The position numbers and the translations under genes are program-made. Source: Pedobacter africanus (GTDB lineage: Bacteria > Bacteroidota > Bacteroidia > Sphingobacteriales > Sphingobacteriaceae). Taken from it: a DNA stretch of 64,000 nt. Shown here one piece after another: positions 25,628 through 34,889 of the stretch; positions within the stretch are counted from its first letter, which is position 1, and every line of letters starts with the position of its first letter. The stretch spans positions 186,001 through 250,000 of the forward strand of contig NZ_FWXT01000002.1 in the NCBI RefSeq assembly GCF_900176535.1. The letters run 5' to 3'. Under the pieces are notes generated by a model. It saw only the letters and a program-made list of their open reading frames with translations. It had not been told where the DNA came from and made no database searches.

Positions 25628-26830
25628 ATGCTTAAACTTATACTCCATACCTATAAAACATCCTTTAGCGGCTTAAGCCGCGAGACCTGGTTGCTTAGCA
25701 TCGTGATGATGTTTAACCGTTGCGGAAGCATGGCGGTACCTTTTATGGGGCTATACGTAACCCAAAGCCTGCACCGTTCTGAAGTAGATGCCGGCTTAAT
25801 CATTACGCTGTTTGGCATAGGCTCAATTTTAGGCTCCGCAATGGGAGGTAAGCTTACAGATCTCATTGGTTTCAGGCCGGTACAGATCCTCTCGTCCATT
25901 ATCGGGGGAATCCTGTTTATCCTATTTTCCACCATTAGCCATTTTTCCACCCTTTGTATTTTAACTGTAGTCATCAGTTTTTTTTCTGATGCTTTCAGGC
26001 CGGCAAACTTTACCGCGGTAGTTTCCTATGCAAAAGAAGGCACTACCACACGTTCCTATTCCCTAAACAGGCTGGCTACCAATATCGGCTGGTCTGTGGG
26101 CATCAGTATGGCCGGTATCATTGCTTCTATAAATTACAAATTGCTCTTTATTGTAGAAGGGGCAGTAAGTATCCTGGTTGGTCTTTCCATTCTGTTCTTT
26201 TTGCCTAAAGTTCAGGGGTTCATAAAAAAGGCTAAAGAGAATAGGACCACGCAGGTTATTGCCAAACCCTGGCAGGACATTTTCTACGTGAAGTTCATTC
26301 TGCTTACCACCATATTTATTACCTGTGCATTTTTAATGTTCAGGGTTGTACCCGTCTTTTTTAAAGAACAATGGCATATAGATGAATTTGCTATTGGTAT
26401 TATTATGGGAATAAATGGGGCTGTCATTGCACTTTTTGAAATGATCATGATCAACAGAATCGAAAAAAGGCGCTCACCCATGTTCTTCATTATTATTGGT
26501 GCTGTTTTCTTTGCAAGTTCATACCTGTTGCTGAGCATCCCGCTCATCTTTCATATAGCTGTAGCCGTGCTGGTGATGATTGTTTTTACCGTAGGCGAGA
26601 TGTTGGTGCTGCCTTTTATCAATACGGTGGTGGTTAGCAGGAGCAACGAGTATAACAGGGGATTGTATGCCGCAGGTTATACCTTAAGCTGGTCGGTTGC
26701 CCAGGTTGTTGGGCCGCTAACAGGCTTTTACATTGCCAGGGAACTGGGCTATAACTGGCTTTGGGCGGGCATTGCTTTTCTTTTGTTGCTGTGTGCCTAC
26801 GCATTCAGGTTGCTGGATAAAAGACATTGA
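25628..26830 (+). CDS. MFS transporter
   Basis: 400 residues with 12 hydrophobic helices. The loop after helix 2 carries the MFS motif in the form GGKLTDLIGFRPVQ. The N-terminal half contains NRCGSMAVPFMGLYVTQSL, typical of drug-efflux type MFS proteins (MdtH/YfcJ-like). Substrate unknown. Divergent from the GH31 gene by about 150 bp, so a sugar link is possible but not shown. Confidence 0.85.
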   Translation: MLKLILHTYKTSFSGLSRETWLLSIVMMFNRCGSMAVPFMGLYVTQSLHRSEVDAGLIITLFGIGSILGSAMGGKLTDLIGFRPVQILSSIIGGILFILFSTISHFSTLCILTVVISFFSDAFRPANFTAVVSYAKEGTTTRSYSLNRLATNIGWSVGISMAGIIASINYKLLFIVEGAVSILVGLSILFFLPKVQGFIKKAKENRTTQVIAKPWQDIFYVKFILLTTIFITCAFLMFRVVPVFFKEQWHIDEFAIGIIMGINGAVIALFEMIMINRIEKRRSPMFFIIIGAVFFASSYLLLSIPLIFHIAVAVLVMIVFTVGEMLVLPFINTVVVSRSNEYNRGLYAAGYTLSWSVAQVVGPLTGFYIARELGYNWLWAGIAFLLLLCAYAFRLLDKRH

Positions 26831-26874
26831 TTAAATTTACAGTAACAAATTGTGTAGATTTAATTAAAAAGGTA

Positions 26875-27267
26875 ATGAATACTGATATACAAGCTTATAA
26901 TGATGCCCAATCTGAAGTATATAAAGAAATCTGCAACAAACTGGCTTCAGAGATCAACAAAAATCTTACTGAAGCAGAAAGTAAAATATGGCATGCACAT
27001 CCGGTTTGGTTTTTAGATGGAAACCCTATAGTAGGGTACAGTAAATTAAAAGCAGGCATACGCCTGATGTTCTGGAGCGGGGCCGATTTTGATGAGGAGC
27101 AGCTTAAAATAAACACAGGTAAATTTAAAGATGCTTCCATAACCTACACCAATGCCGGTGAGGTCAATATAGCCGATCTGAAACGCTGGCTCGAAAAATC
27201 CAGAGGAATACAATGGGACTATAAAAACATAGTTAAAAGAAAGGGTGCACTGCTACGTTTGAAATAG
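26875..27267 (+). CDS. DUF1801 protein
   Basis: 130 residues from the ATG at 26875; an upstream TTG extension overlaps the MFS gene and lacks family sequence. The DUF1801 hallmarks are present: AESKIWHAHPVWFLDGNPIVGYS and LMFWSGADFDEEQL, ending in a basic tail. Members are small cytosolic proteins of unknown function with a YdhG-like fold. Confidence 0.85.
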   Translation: MNTDIQAYNDAQSEVYKEICNKLASEINKNLTEAESKIWHAHPVWFLDGNPIVGYSKLKAGIRLMFWSGADFDEEQLKINTGKFKDASITYTNAGEVNIADLKRWLEKSRGIQWDYKNIVKRKGALLRLK

Positions 27268-27281
27268 ATGCAGCTCAGGAC

Positions 27282-28133
27282 TTAAAAGATTGCTTTTACG
27301 ATCTTTACCATTGCAACAGCAAGCAGTCCTGCAATTAATCCTAACAATGTCTCCTTAATTATTGAAGGAACCGTTGGCAGTAAATGGTGTAAAAAGTCGA
27401 TGTTATGTGCAAATATACCACCTGCAACCAAAATCAGGGCTATTGTTCCAACTACTGCAAGTATCCTGATGATGACAGGAAGTGATTTCACCAATATATG
27501 GCCCATGCTGGCAACCAGGCCTTTGTCGCCCGAGCGTTTGATCAGTTTATAGCCTGCATCATCCATTCGTACAATGATGGCAACTATACCATAAACACCA
27601 ACTGTAGCCAGTAAAGCCACCACAGATACGGTTAGGATCTGCAGGCTAAGGCTTTCTGTAAGCACGGTTCCCAAGGCGATGATTACAATCTCGATAGACA
27701 AGATAAAATCAGTCATGATGGCCGATTTTACTTTTGCTTTTTCAGCATCCTTACCATCCTGTTTAATTTCAGCCACTACCTCATGGCCTTCTTTCTGGCG
27801 GTGAAAGAAGTATTCGATTATTTTTTCTACGCCTTCATAGGCCAGGTAAACCCCTCCAAGGATCAGGATGACTTTAATGGCAATCGGGAAAAATGCATTT
27901 AGCAGCAGTGCAATCGGAACAATAATCAGTTTGTTGATGAAAGAACCTTTGGTAATTGCCCACAGTACAGGTAGTTCCCTTGAAGAAAGGAAACCGGTAG
28001 CTTTTTCTGCATTTACCGCCAAATCATCTCCTAAAATTCCCGCTGTTTTTTTTGTTGCAATTTTAGCTGTTACCGCAACATCATCCATTAAGGCAGCTAT
28101 ATCGTCTAAAATCGCAAAAATGCCTGAAGCCAT
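27282..28133 (-). CDS. DUF808 inner-membrane protein (YedI-like)
   Basis: 283 residues. The start MASGIFAILDDIAALMDDVA, followed by GILGDDLAVNAEKA, is diagnostic of DUF808/YedI. Six or so hydrophobic helices follow, with a charged cytoplasmic loop (HRQKEGHEVVAEIKQDGKDA). Function is not established. Monocistronic; convergent with the DUF1801 gene. Confidence 0.92.
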   Translation of the reverse strand: MASGIFAILDDIAALMDDVAVTAKIATKKTAGILGDDLAVNAEKATGFLSSRELPVLWAITKGSFINKLIIVPIALLLNAFFPIAIKVILILGGVYLAYEGVEKIIEYFFHRQKEGHEVVAEIKQDGKDAEKAKVKSAIMTDFILSIEIVIIALGTVLTESLSLQILTVSVVALLATVGVYGIVAIIVRMDDAGYKLIKRSGDKGLVASMGHILVKSLPVIIRILAVVGTIALILVAGGIFAHNIDFLHHLLPTVPSIIKETLLGLIAGLLAVAMVKIVKAIF

Positions 28134-28200
28134 ATGTTATTTCATTAATAAAGCCGCAAAATATCCTTTAAACCTGATATTGGGAAAAAAAGATGATAAT

Positions 28201-28557
28201 TTATGATGTGCCCGGTTTGGTTTTTTTCTTTGATGACCTTGCTTTAGGGTTAAAAGCCAGGCAAAGGTCTAGCCAGTATTTTAGTTTGTTCTGGTTATCT
28301 AAGGCTGTATCCTCTACATAAACATAGTCTTTCATCACGCGGCCATTGCTCATCATATTCCTGCAGTTACCTTCTTCCAATACTGTTTCTACTTTTTCTG
28401 CACCAATGCGGCACAAGAGTTCTGTACCCGAAACGCAGATACACATTTTATCATCCACCATAAAGCATATTCCGCTAAACATTTCCTTTTCCGTCACATC
28501 ATCACGGTCGGAGAGCAGGATGCGCACACGATTAGCTAGCTGTTCATTGTAGGCCAT
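28201..28557 (-). CDS. TfoX N-terminal domain protein
   Basis: 118 residues comprising one TfoX-N domain (EKEMFSGICFMVDDKMCICV) and a lysine-rich tail (KARSSKKKTKPG). Without the C-terminal helix-hairpin-helix half of Sxy/TfoX it is unlikely to be a classical competence regulator. Such stand-alone domains are widespread and uncharacterised. Confidence 0.85.
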   Translation of the reverse strand: MAYNEQLANRVRILLSDRDDVTEKEMFSGICFMVDDKMCICVSGTELLCRIGAEKVETVLEEGNCRNMMSNGRVMKDYVYVEDTALDNQNKLKYWLDLCLAFNPKARSSKKKTKPGTS

Positions 28558-28657
28558 AGTTTTGGTTTTAGCTGTGCTTCAAATGTAATAAATTTGAACC
28601 GATGTGTAGCGTTTGGCTACTTTGTTACGTATAAGCACCAAACCAACCATTAATTGT

Positions 28658-29380
28658 ATGATCAAACCATTAACCATTATCCTTGCTGTTGCTGTATTAT
28701 TTGTTGTAAGCTGTAAAAAGAAAGAAGGGCCTACAGTTACTGAACTAGGAAATATGGCTGAAGCCAAGCTGAATGAAATTAAAACATTGAGCGCTGGTAT
28801 ACCCTGTGCCCAGCTAAACGATGTAGCCGTCAAAGAAATTTCTGAGGGCTGTTCAGCAGCTTATTATCTTGTTAAGTCTTCAGACCTGACCCGGTTTGAG
28901 CAATTAAAAAAAGAATATTTTGATTTGCTGCGCAGACAAACCGATGCGATGGTAAAACAAGGTATTATCATTGATCCTTGCTTTGAGTCTTACTGGATAG
29001 CAGAGCAGCCTATAAAAACAATCTGTAATTCCTTTGACCTCAAACTGATTACCTCTCAGAATATCAGTATCGAAGAGGCCAAGCCACTTGCAGACCAGAC
29101 TTACCAGGAAATAAAAACTATCATAGATGCGCAGACCTGCACCGGTGAAGCAGACTGGACCTATACCGTTTTAATTAAAGATAGAATAGGAAACGTAGAA
29201 TATGTACCTTATCTCAGGTCCAGGGATTATTCGGTACTTAAGAAAAAAATATCGCTTTACAATAGGTTAAGGGCCAGGATTATTACCGAGCAAGCACCGG
29301 CTGATTATGTTCCGAACAAATCGCAGGTAGAAAAGATAGAATGTGTAAATGGCAAGCCTGTAGTGAAACTGAAGAATTAA
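28658..29380 (+). CDS. Lipoprotein of unknown function
   Basis: 240 residues from the ATG at 28658, which starts a proper lipoprotein signal with lipobox VVSC. The mature protein is mainly helical with three further cysteines spaced through the chain (PCAQLND, EGCSAAYY, DPCFESY and others) that could form disulfides in the periplasm. No known domain recognised. The gene ends at a strong bidirectional terminator. Confidence 0.7.
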   Translation: MIKPLTIILAVAVLFVVSCKKKEGPTVTELGNMAEAKLNEIKTLSAGIPCAQLNDVAVKEISEGCSAAYYLVKSSDLTRFEQLKKEYFDLLRRQTDAMVKQGIIIDPCFESYWIAEQPIKTICNSFDLKLITSQNISIEEAKPLADQTYQEIKTIIDAQTCTGEADWTYTVLIKDRIGNVEYVPYLRSRDYSVLKKKISLYNRLRARIITEQAPADYVPNKSQVEKIECVNGKPVVKLKN

Positions 29381-29401
29381 ATCCGACCATATTAGAATTA
29401 G

Positions 29402-29438
29402 AAGGGGCTGCATCATTTACCTATGATACAGCCCCTTT
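29402..29438. terminator. Bidirectional terminator
   Basis: Arms of about 15 bp (AAGGGGCTGCATCAT and ATGATACAGCCCCTT, one C-A mismatch) with a 6-nt loop, followed by T-rich sequence. It serves both the lipoprotein gene at 28658 and the BtuG-like gene at 29453. Confidence 0.75.
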
Positions 29439-29452
29439 CTCATTTGGGTTAT

Positions 29453-30556
29453 TTAGTGGAAAACTGTAAGGTTAGGGAAATAGATCTTGGTAAAATCAGT
29501 AGTAACCCCATCTCCGCCATATTTGATTTTCTTAACCAGTTCACCGGTTGAAGCGTTGTAAATCAGCAGGAAATTAACGGTTGATGCGGCGCCATAGCCT
29601 TGTATCCCATTTACAACAATATAATCTTTGTTTTTATCATACCTGATAGCGCCATAAACCATAAAGGAATTTTCTGCAATGGTAATAAAAGGCTGTGCCA
29701 GCGATGCGGTATTGCCATCTACGTATTTATAAATGGCTTTTCCTGAATGATAAAAAACAGCATTTTCTTTTGTAGAAGCGGTAAGGCGGGTTGGCGCATC
29801 CAGGCCAAATGAGCCAACACTTACTTTAAGCGCTACACCGGTTGTATCCAGGTTGTTGTCTATTGCAATAAGACGGCTGCCCGTAGAGGCCCATACTTTA
29901 CCGTTTGGCGTTTGTGCAAATCCGCGGTTGATATTGGAAAAGCTTTTTACCAGTGAATAGTTGCCGGCATTGACAATTTGAGCTCCATTACTTTGCAGTA
30001 AATAAACATAATTGCCATTTTTCCACATGTCGCCTGTATTTACAGCACCTACAGTGGTTAATTTGTTTTGTATGGTAAGTGAGGCCAGATCTACCTGGTA
30101 TACACCATCGTTTGCACTTACCAATCCGCGGTTACCATCCACCTGTATCATGCTTCTCCAGTTGCTGGTTTCTGGCGCATAACGGGCCTCTTCTTTCAGG
30201 GTTAATGCATTTACTTTCACAATAGGGCCATTCATTTTACACATCAGGTAAATGCTGCCATTGATTACTGAAGCAAATTGCAGTGTGCTTGTTTTAGCAG
30301 CATTGGATAATATTTTATCAGGGTTTTCTTTCTCATATGCCCTTACTGCCACGGTATCATCCCCATATCTGTAAAAATTAACAGCGCCAGAGTTTTTCCC
30401 TATAGACCCTTCACCAATGATGAAGAAACCGTTTTCATAAGGGGCCACTTCCGGATCAACAGGGGTAGGGTCAGTGTTTTCCTTTTTACAGGCTTGTAAG
30501 GCTGCAGTTAAAAGAAGCCCGGCAGCAAAAAGTTGTTTAATGTTTAAGTGTTTCAT
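29453..30556 (-). CDS. BtuG-like beta-propeller surface lipoprotein (DUF5074)
   Basis: 367 residues. Lipoprotein signal with cysteine at residue 23 (ALQACKK), acidic/proline linker, then a repeated strand pattern typical of a seven-bladed YncE/DUF5074 propeller. In Bacteroides, BtuG proteins of this kind are surface lipoproteins that capture vitamin B12 and hand it to BtuB. That identity is supported here by a complete cobalamin riboswitch 165 bp upstream. No btuB or btuF gene is adjacent, so it is a single-gene unit. The propeller call is from sequence pattern only. Confidence 0.8.
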   Translation of the reverse strand: MKHLNIKQLFAAGLLLTAALQACKKENTDPTPVDPEVAPYENGFFIIGEGSIGKNSGAVNFYRYGDDTVAVRAYEKENPDKILSNAAKTSTLQFASVINGSIYLMCKMNGPIVKVNALTLKEEARYAPETSNWRSMIQVDGNRGLVSANDGVYQVDLASLTIQNKLTTVGAVNTGDMWKNGNYVYLLQSNGAQIVNAGNYSLVKSFSNINRGFAQTPNGKVWASTGSRLIAIDNNLDTTGVALKVSVGSFGLDAPTRLTASTKENAVFYHSGKAIYKYVDGNTASLAQPFITIAENSFMVYGAIRYDKNKDYIVVNGIQGYGAASTVNFLLIYNASTGELVKKIKYGGDGVTTDFTKIYFPNLTVFH

Positions 30557-30718
30557 GTATTTATTTATTGTTTGTTACAGTTTGCGCTGTCGGAAAAATG
30601 GCAAACGAACGGACATGCAATAAATACAGTACAATAACGCATCAATAGGTTACTATTAGTATCAATCGTGTTCTCATTCCAGCTTCAATCCCCGAAAGCT
30701 ATGAAATCATTAATGCTG

Positions 30719-30886
30719 AAGGCAGGTCTCCTGACTTGCGCCCGGTTTTCCGCCTTCCCATTACACCTTATGTGGAACAGTGGCCAGATTAGAAAACCGT
30801 TTAAGCGCTTACAGTTGCGGGACAGTTACGGATTTTCACCGTATTCCCTTTTAATCCCGGGTGTAGATCCGGGAACCAAAAGCGTT
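30719..30886 (-). ncRNA. Cobalamin riboswitch
   Basis: On the minus strand all conserved blocks occur in order: GGTGAAAATCC (30840-30830), AACTGTCCCGCAACTGTAA (30827-30809), GCCACTG (30784-30778), GGGAAGGCGG (30759-30750) and GCAAGTCAGGAGACCTGCC (30739-30721). It lies in the leader of the BtuG-like gene, about 165 nt before the start codon, and should repress expression when adenosyl- or other cobalamins are abundant. The 465-bp gap 30557-31020 holds this element and no gene. Confidence 0.95.
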
Positions 30887-30887
30887 G

Positions 30888-30895
30888 CAAAGGTA
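30888..30895 (-). promoter_or_regulatory. Putative -7 promoter element of the riboswitch transcript
   Basis: TACCTTTG on the minus strand matches TAnnTTTG and would place the transcription start directly at the 5' end of the riboswitch. Confidence 0.5.
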
Positions 30896-31020
30896 ATAAA
30901 ATAAGGGACATCTGGTAAAAATTACCTGGCTAAAGCCGAACAAAAGGCATCCAGAGTAAGATAAGTAAAGTTTTTTTTCTATAATTGACAATAAAACCAC
31001 TCTAACCAGTTATACGCTAA

Positions 31021-34000
31021 ATGAAAATTAAATCTCTTTTAATACTCTCCCTGTGCTTAGGTACAAAATTAAGTGCGCAGGTTACCGTCAACAATGCATG
31101 GAATAAGTTTTTTCAAAATGACCGTCAGACTTCCCGTGGCCTGTTCTTACAGCTCCTGAAAGATCCGAAAACACTTAATGATGCCTGTATAGGTCTATGC
31201 TTTATCTCGGAGATGGACAGGCGGAATGATGAGGCTTTTACCTATCTTAATAAACTTTATACAGGTTCTAAAAAGCCGGAACCCTATTTGTTTGCCTTAT
31301 GGGGAAGTGCAGCAAATTATAGCGGGCACAAAAAATCTGCTGCGCAGATGTCGCATTACACCAACTTAACCCAAAGAAAAGACATTGACGGAACGCTGCC
31401 CGCAATGGCTTTTTCGCTAATCGGAAAACATCACCAGGAGCATAAAAATTATGAACTGGCAAATAAGGCTTATGCGCAGCTTGGGGAACTTGAAAACTGG
31501 TTAATTACAGGTGAATATGAGAATGTTTCTACCAGTGGATTTGACAAGGTATATGATGTTATAGACCACCCGGAACTTGAGGCGAGTTTTTCCGGGAAAA
31601 ACAACCGGCGGTTTGGCTGGAGAACCGTGCCTTATACGAGGCTAGACAAATGGTTTGATTTTTCATATTATAACAGCTATAAAAATTCTATTCAGTTTGC
31701 ACAGACCTTTGTAAAAAGCCCTGCAAGTATTACGGCTCAGTTAAGGACAGGTGTTTCTGGTTCTGTTAAGGTCTGGGTAAATGACCAATTGATATTTAGC
31801 GAAGCCGAAGAGAGAAATAACGACCTGGATTCCTATATCAATTCAATAAAATTGAATGAAGGGTATAACAGGATACTTGTTCAGATCGGGGAGAGTTATG
31901 CGAACAGGTCTAATTTTATGATCCGTATAACGGACGAAAAAGGAAAAGCACTGACCAATATCAGTACTACAGCCACACCTCAAAAGTATACCAGGGAAAC
32001 AGCTTTTGTATCTACCAATATAAAACCTGTGGCCTTTAATTACTTTGAAACAGAGCTGAAAAGGCAACCCAATAACTACCTTAACCAATTGATGCTTGCA
32101 AAGCTTTACCTCAGACTGGGCAATATTTATGAATGCAGAATCTTGCTTGAAAAGCTAAAGAAGCAATTTCCGCAGAGTACCTATCTGAATATAATGTTTA
32201 TAGATCTGTTTTCGAAAGTAGACAACAGAACAGGTATTGAGATGCTCCAGGAAGCCATTAAAACGAATGATCCTGAAAGCGCTTACGCACTTGAGCTTAT
32301 TTACAACGAGTATCTCAACCAGAAAGATTATAATAATGCAGCTGCTATTATTACCAAACTGGAAAAGATATACGGCGAGAATGAAAATATCTACATGAAA
32401 AAAATTGCTGTTTCAGGGAAACTCAAAAACCACCAGGAGACAATTGATCTTGCAGAAAAATCATACCTGCGGTTTCCAAACTTTCCGGATATTGTAGGGG
32501 TGAAATATGCTATCGAAAAAGAAGTTAAAAAGAACCCGAATGCAACAGCAATTTTAGAGAAATATGTTGCTGAAAACGATGATTACTCTTCAGCAAAATA
32601 CTTGGCCCAGCTCTATTTTGATAAGGGAGAGACAGAAAAGGGGTTATCAGTTTATAAGGACGAAATAAAGAACGATCCAATAGCTTTTGCTGTATATACA
32701 GACCTTGCGGCGCAGTATTATAACCTGCAACAATATGCTGATGCAGAGAAAGTGTACTTACAAGCTTTACAGATCGATCCCAATGACGCCGATACCTATG
32801 CTTCACTTGGCCACATATACAACGCAAATAAAGAAAAGGAAAAAAGTATCCAGGCCTATACTACAACGCTACAGATAAATCCGAACAATTATGACGCTAT
32901 ACAGGAATTGAGGAGATTACAACAGAAAAAAGCTGTTTTTGATTATTTTGAGCAGCCGGATATCAAAACGATTATCGGCGCTGCACCAAAAGCGAGTAAT
33001 TATCCTGAGGACCAGTTGCTCGTTTTGCACAGAGAAGTGCAGAAGGTAGTTTATGAACATGGCGGATCCGAAGAAAAACATTTTGATGTGACAAAAGTGC
33101 TTACCCAAAAGGGCCTGGAATCTTTTACTGAGTATTATATACCCTATAATAATGATCAGAACTATAATGTTGAAATTGCTGAGGTTATTAAGGCTAACGG
33201 GACTAAGGTGCCGGCAGAACAAAATCAGAACCACCTGGTGTTTACCAATCTTGAAGTAGGTGATGTAGTGAACCTCAGGTATACGATTGAAAACTATTCG
33301 AGTGGGCAAATGGCCTCACAATTCTCAGATTCATTTTATTTCAGCTACGGCTTGTCTTTCATCAATAAGAAATATGCTTTACTGATACACCAGAATAAGC
33401 CGTTTAAGTATGTCTTTTCAAAAAATCCAATCGATCCTGTAAAGACAAAAAAGGACGAGTTCGACCTTTATGTATGGGAACAGCAAAATCAGAAAGCATT
33501 GCTTTATGAAGATAAAATGCCTCCTTCTGAAGATGTAGTAAACAAACTCTATGTGTCTTCTATCCCAAACTGGCAGTTCGTTGCAGACTGGTATAACAAT
33601 ATTGCAACGGCAAAGGCACGTAGCAGCTATGAGGTAAAGCAGGTGGTGAAAGAGCTCTTTGCCAATCAGAAAAATACAGATCAACTTACAAAAATCAAGA
33701 TGATCTATAATTACATCACGCGTAACATTGCTTATAGCTCAATACCTTTCAGACAAAATGGAGTAATTCCTCAGAATCCCGCTTCAGTGATCAATACACG
33801 CATTGGCGACTGTAAGGATGTTTCTACACTATTTGTAGCCATGTGTAAAGAGGCGGGAATAGATGCGACGCTGGCTTTGGTAAGCACGCGCGATAACGGG
33901 CAAAGTACCCTGCCGCTTCCTAGTATAGACTTTAACCATTGCATTGCAAAGGCAATAATAAATAAGCAGGATTACTGGGTGGAGCTTACTTCAGGAAGTT

Positions 34001-34749
34001 TGCCATTTAACACCTTTAACACTGGTTTTATCAATTCGAACGTATTGGAGATTAATAAAGCGTCCAATGAACTGATCAGATTTAATCCTTCACTGAGGGG
34101 GCGCAATACCTTCAGCTATCAAACGGTAGTGAAAATTGACAATGCCAATATGATGGTTTCTGAAACCAATCAAAATACCGGATCAGCGGTAAGTTACCTG
34201 CGTTCTGTATTTACAGATCTCAGCAGCAAGGACCAGCTAAAGAAAATGAAAGAGCAGATCAGTGCAGTTTACCCTGAAAACGAAGTTTATTCGCTTAGTT
34301 TTACCAATCTTGATGCTTCCGGTGCAACCTCAGATACATTGGGCACTTCCAGTTCCTATAAGCTGATCAACGTAAATAAACCTGTAGCCGGAATGATGAT
34401 TTTTTCTATTCCCTGGTCTAACAGGATCTCTGCTTCCAATTTGCAGATTCTTCCCGAACGGAAATTTGGTATAGACCTTACGCAGCTATTCTCAATGGAT
34501 GAATCCAGACAGGAATTAACTTTGGAACTGCCTGCTGATATGAGCCTGGTACAGATACCTAAGAATATTCATGTTTCCAATGACTTTGTGGATTTTAAAC
34601 TGGAAAGTACGCAAAGCGGTAATAAAATTTCTTTGAAGCGAAGCTTCATGTTAAAAAATGATTTTGTACCCCTGGATAAGGTAGAATCTTTTAATGCGTC
34701 TTATAAGCAAATTGCTGAAGCCGACGAACAGCAGCTGGCAATGAAATAA
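31021..34749 (+). CDS. TPR / DUF3857 / transglutaminase-like periplasmic protein
   Basis: 1242 residues with a signal peptide (ending KLSAQ). An N-terminal region of short repeats contains a beta-sandwich-like segment (about 175-310), then TPR repeats to about 640 (LAAQYYNLQQYADAEKVYLQAL and similar), a DUF3857 domain (about 690-870) and a transglutaminase-like domain with C931 in RIGDCKDV and H973 in FNHCIA. The third triad residue, usually Asp in WxxxDxT-type contexts, appears as E988 in YWVELT. A C-terminal DUF2569/3858-like beta domain follows. Function unknown; such proteins are common in Bacteroidota, sometimes near polysaccharide loci. Confidence 0.85.
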   Translation: MKIKSLLILSLCLGTKLSAQVTVNNAWNKFFQNDRQTSRGLFLQLLKDPKTLNDACIGLCFISEMDRRNDEAFTYLNKLYTGSKKPEPYLFALWGSAANYSGHKKSAAQMSHYTNLTQRKDIDGTLPAMAFSLIGKHHQEHKNYELANKAYAQLGELENWLITGEYENVSTSGFDKVYDVIDHPELEASFSGKNNRRFGWRTVPYTRLDKWFDFSYYNSYKNSIQFAQTFVKSPASITAQLRTGVSGSVKVWVNDQLIFSEAEERNNDLDSYINSIKLNEGYNRILVQIGESYANRSNFMIRITDEKGKALTNISTTATPQKYTRETAFVSTNIKPVAFNYFETELKRQPNNYLNQLMLAKLYLRLGNIYECRILLEKLKKQFPQSTYLNIMFIDLFSKVDNRTGIEMLQEAIKTNDPESAYALELIYNEYLNQKDYNNAAAIITKLEKIYGENENIYMKKIAVSGKLKNHQETIDLAEKSYLRFPNFPDIVGVKYAIEKEVKKNPNATAILEKYVAENDDYSSAKYLAQLYFDKGETEKGLSVYKDEIKNDPIAFAVYTDLAAQYYNLQQYADAEKVYLQALQIDPNDADTYASLGHIYNANKEKEKSIQAYTTTLQINPNNYDAIQELRRLQQKKAVFDYFEQPDIKTIIGAAPKASNYPEDQLLVLHREVQKVVYEHGGSEEKHFDVTKVLTQKGLESFTEYYIPYNNDQNYNVEIAEVIKANGTKVPAEQNQNHLVFTNLEVGDVVNLRYTIENYSSGQMASQFSDSFYFSYGLSFINKKYALLIHQNKPFKYVFSKNPIDPVKTKKDEFDLYVWEQQNQKALLYEDKMPPSEDVVNKLYVSSIPNWQFVADWYNNIATAKARSSYEVKQVVKELFANQKNTDQLTKIKMIYNYITRNIAYSSIPFRQNGVIPQNPASVINTRIGDCKDVSTLFVAMCKEAGIDATLALVSTRDNGQSTLPLPSIDFNHCIAKAIINKQDYWVELTSGSLPFNTFNTGFINSNVLEINKASNELIRFNPSLRGRNTFSYQTVVKIDNANMMVSETNQNTGSAVSYLRSVFTDLSSKDQLKKMKEQISAVYPENEVYSLSFTNLDASGATSDTLGTSSSYKLINVNKPVAGMMIFSIPWSNRISASNLQILPERKFGIDLTQLFSMDESRQELTLELPADMSLVQIPKNIHVSNDFVDFKLESTQSGNKISLKRSFMLKNDFVPLDKVESFNASYKQIAEADEQQLAMK

Positions 34750-34889
34750 ATAAAATGAAACGGGGAATTCTGTGTATTTATTTCTCCATAAATAAATTAC
34801 CGGAACAACTCAGGTATTGAAAACAAGTTTTAAATGCATATTTAACGAACGGCATAACATCTGCATGTAGGGAGTCAAACAAACCAAAC

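Noticed and set aside
30668..30904. Open frame of 78 codons on the plus strand
   Set aside because: It lies across the cobalamin riboswitch, which is read on the minus strand, and its translation resembles no protein.
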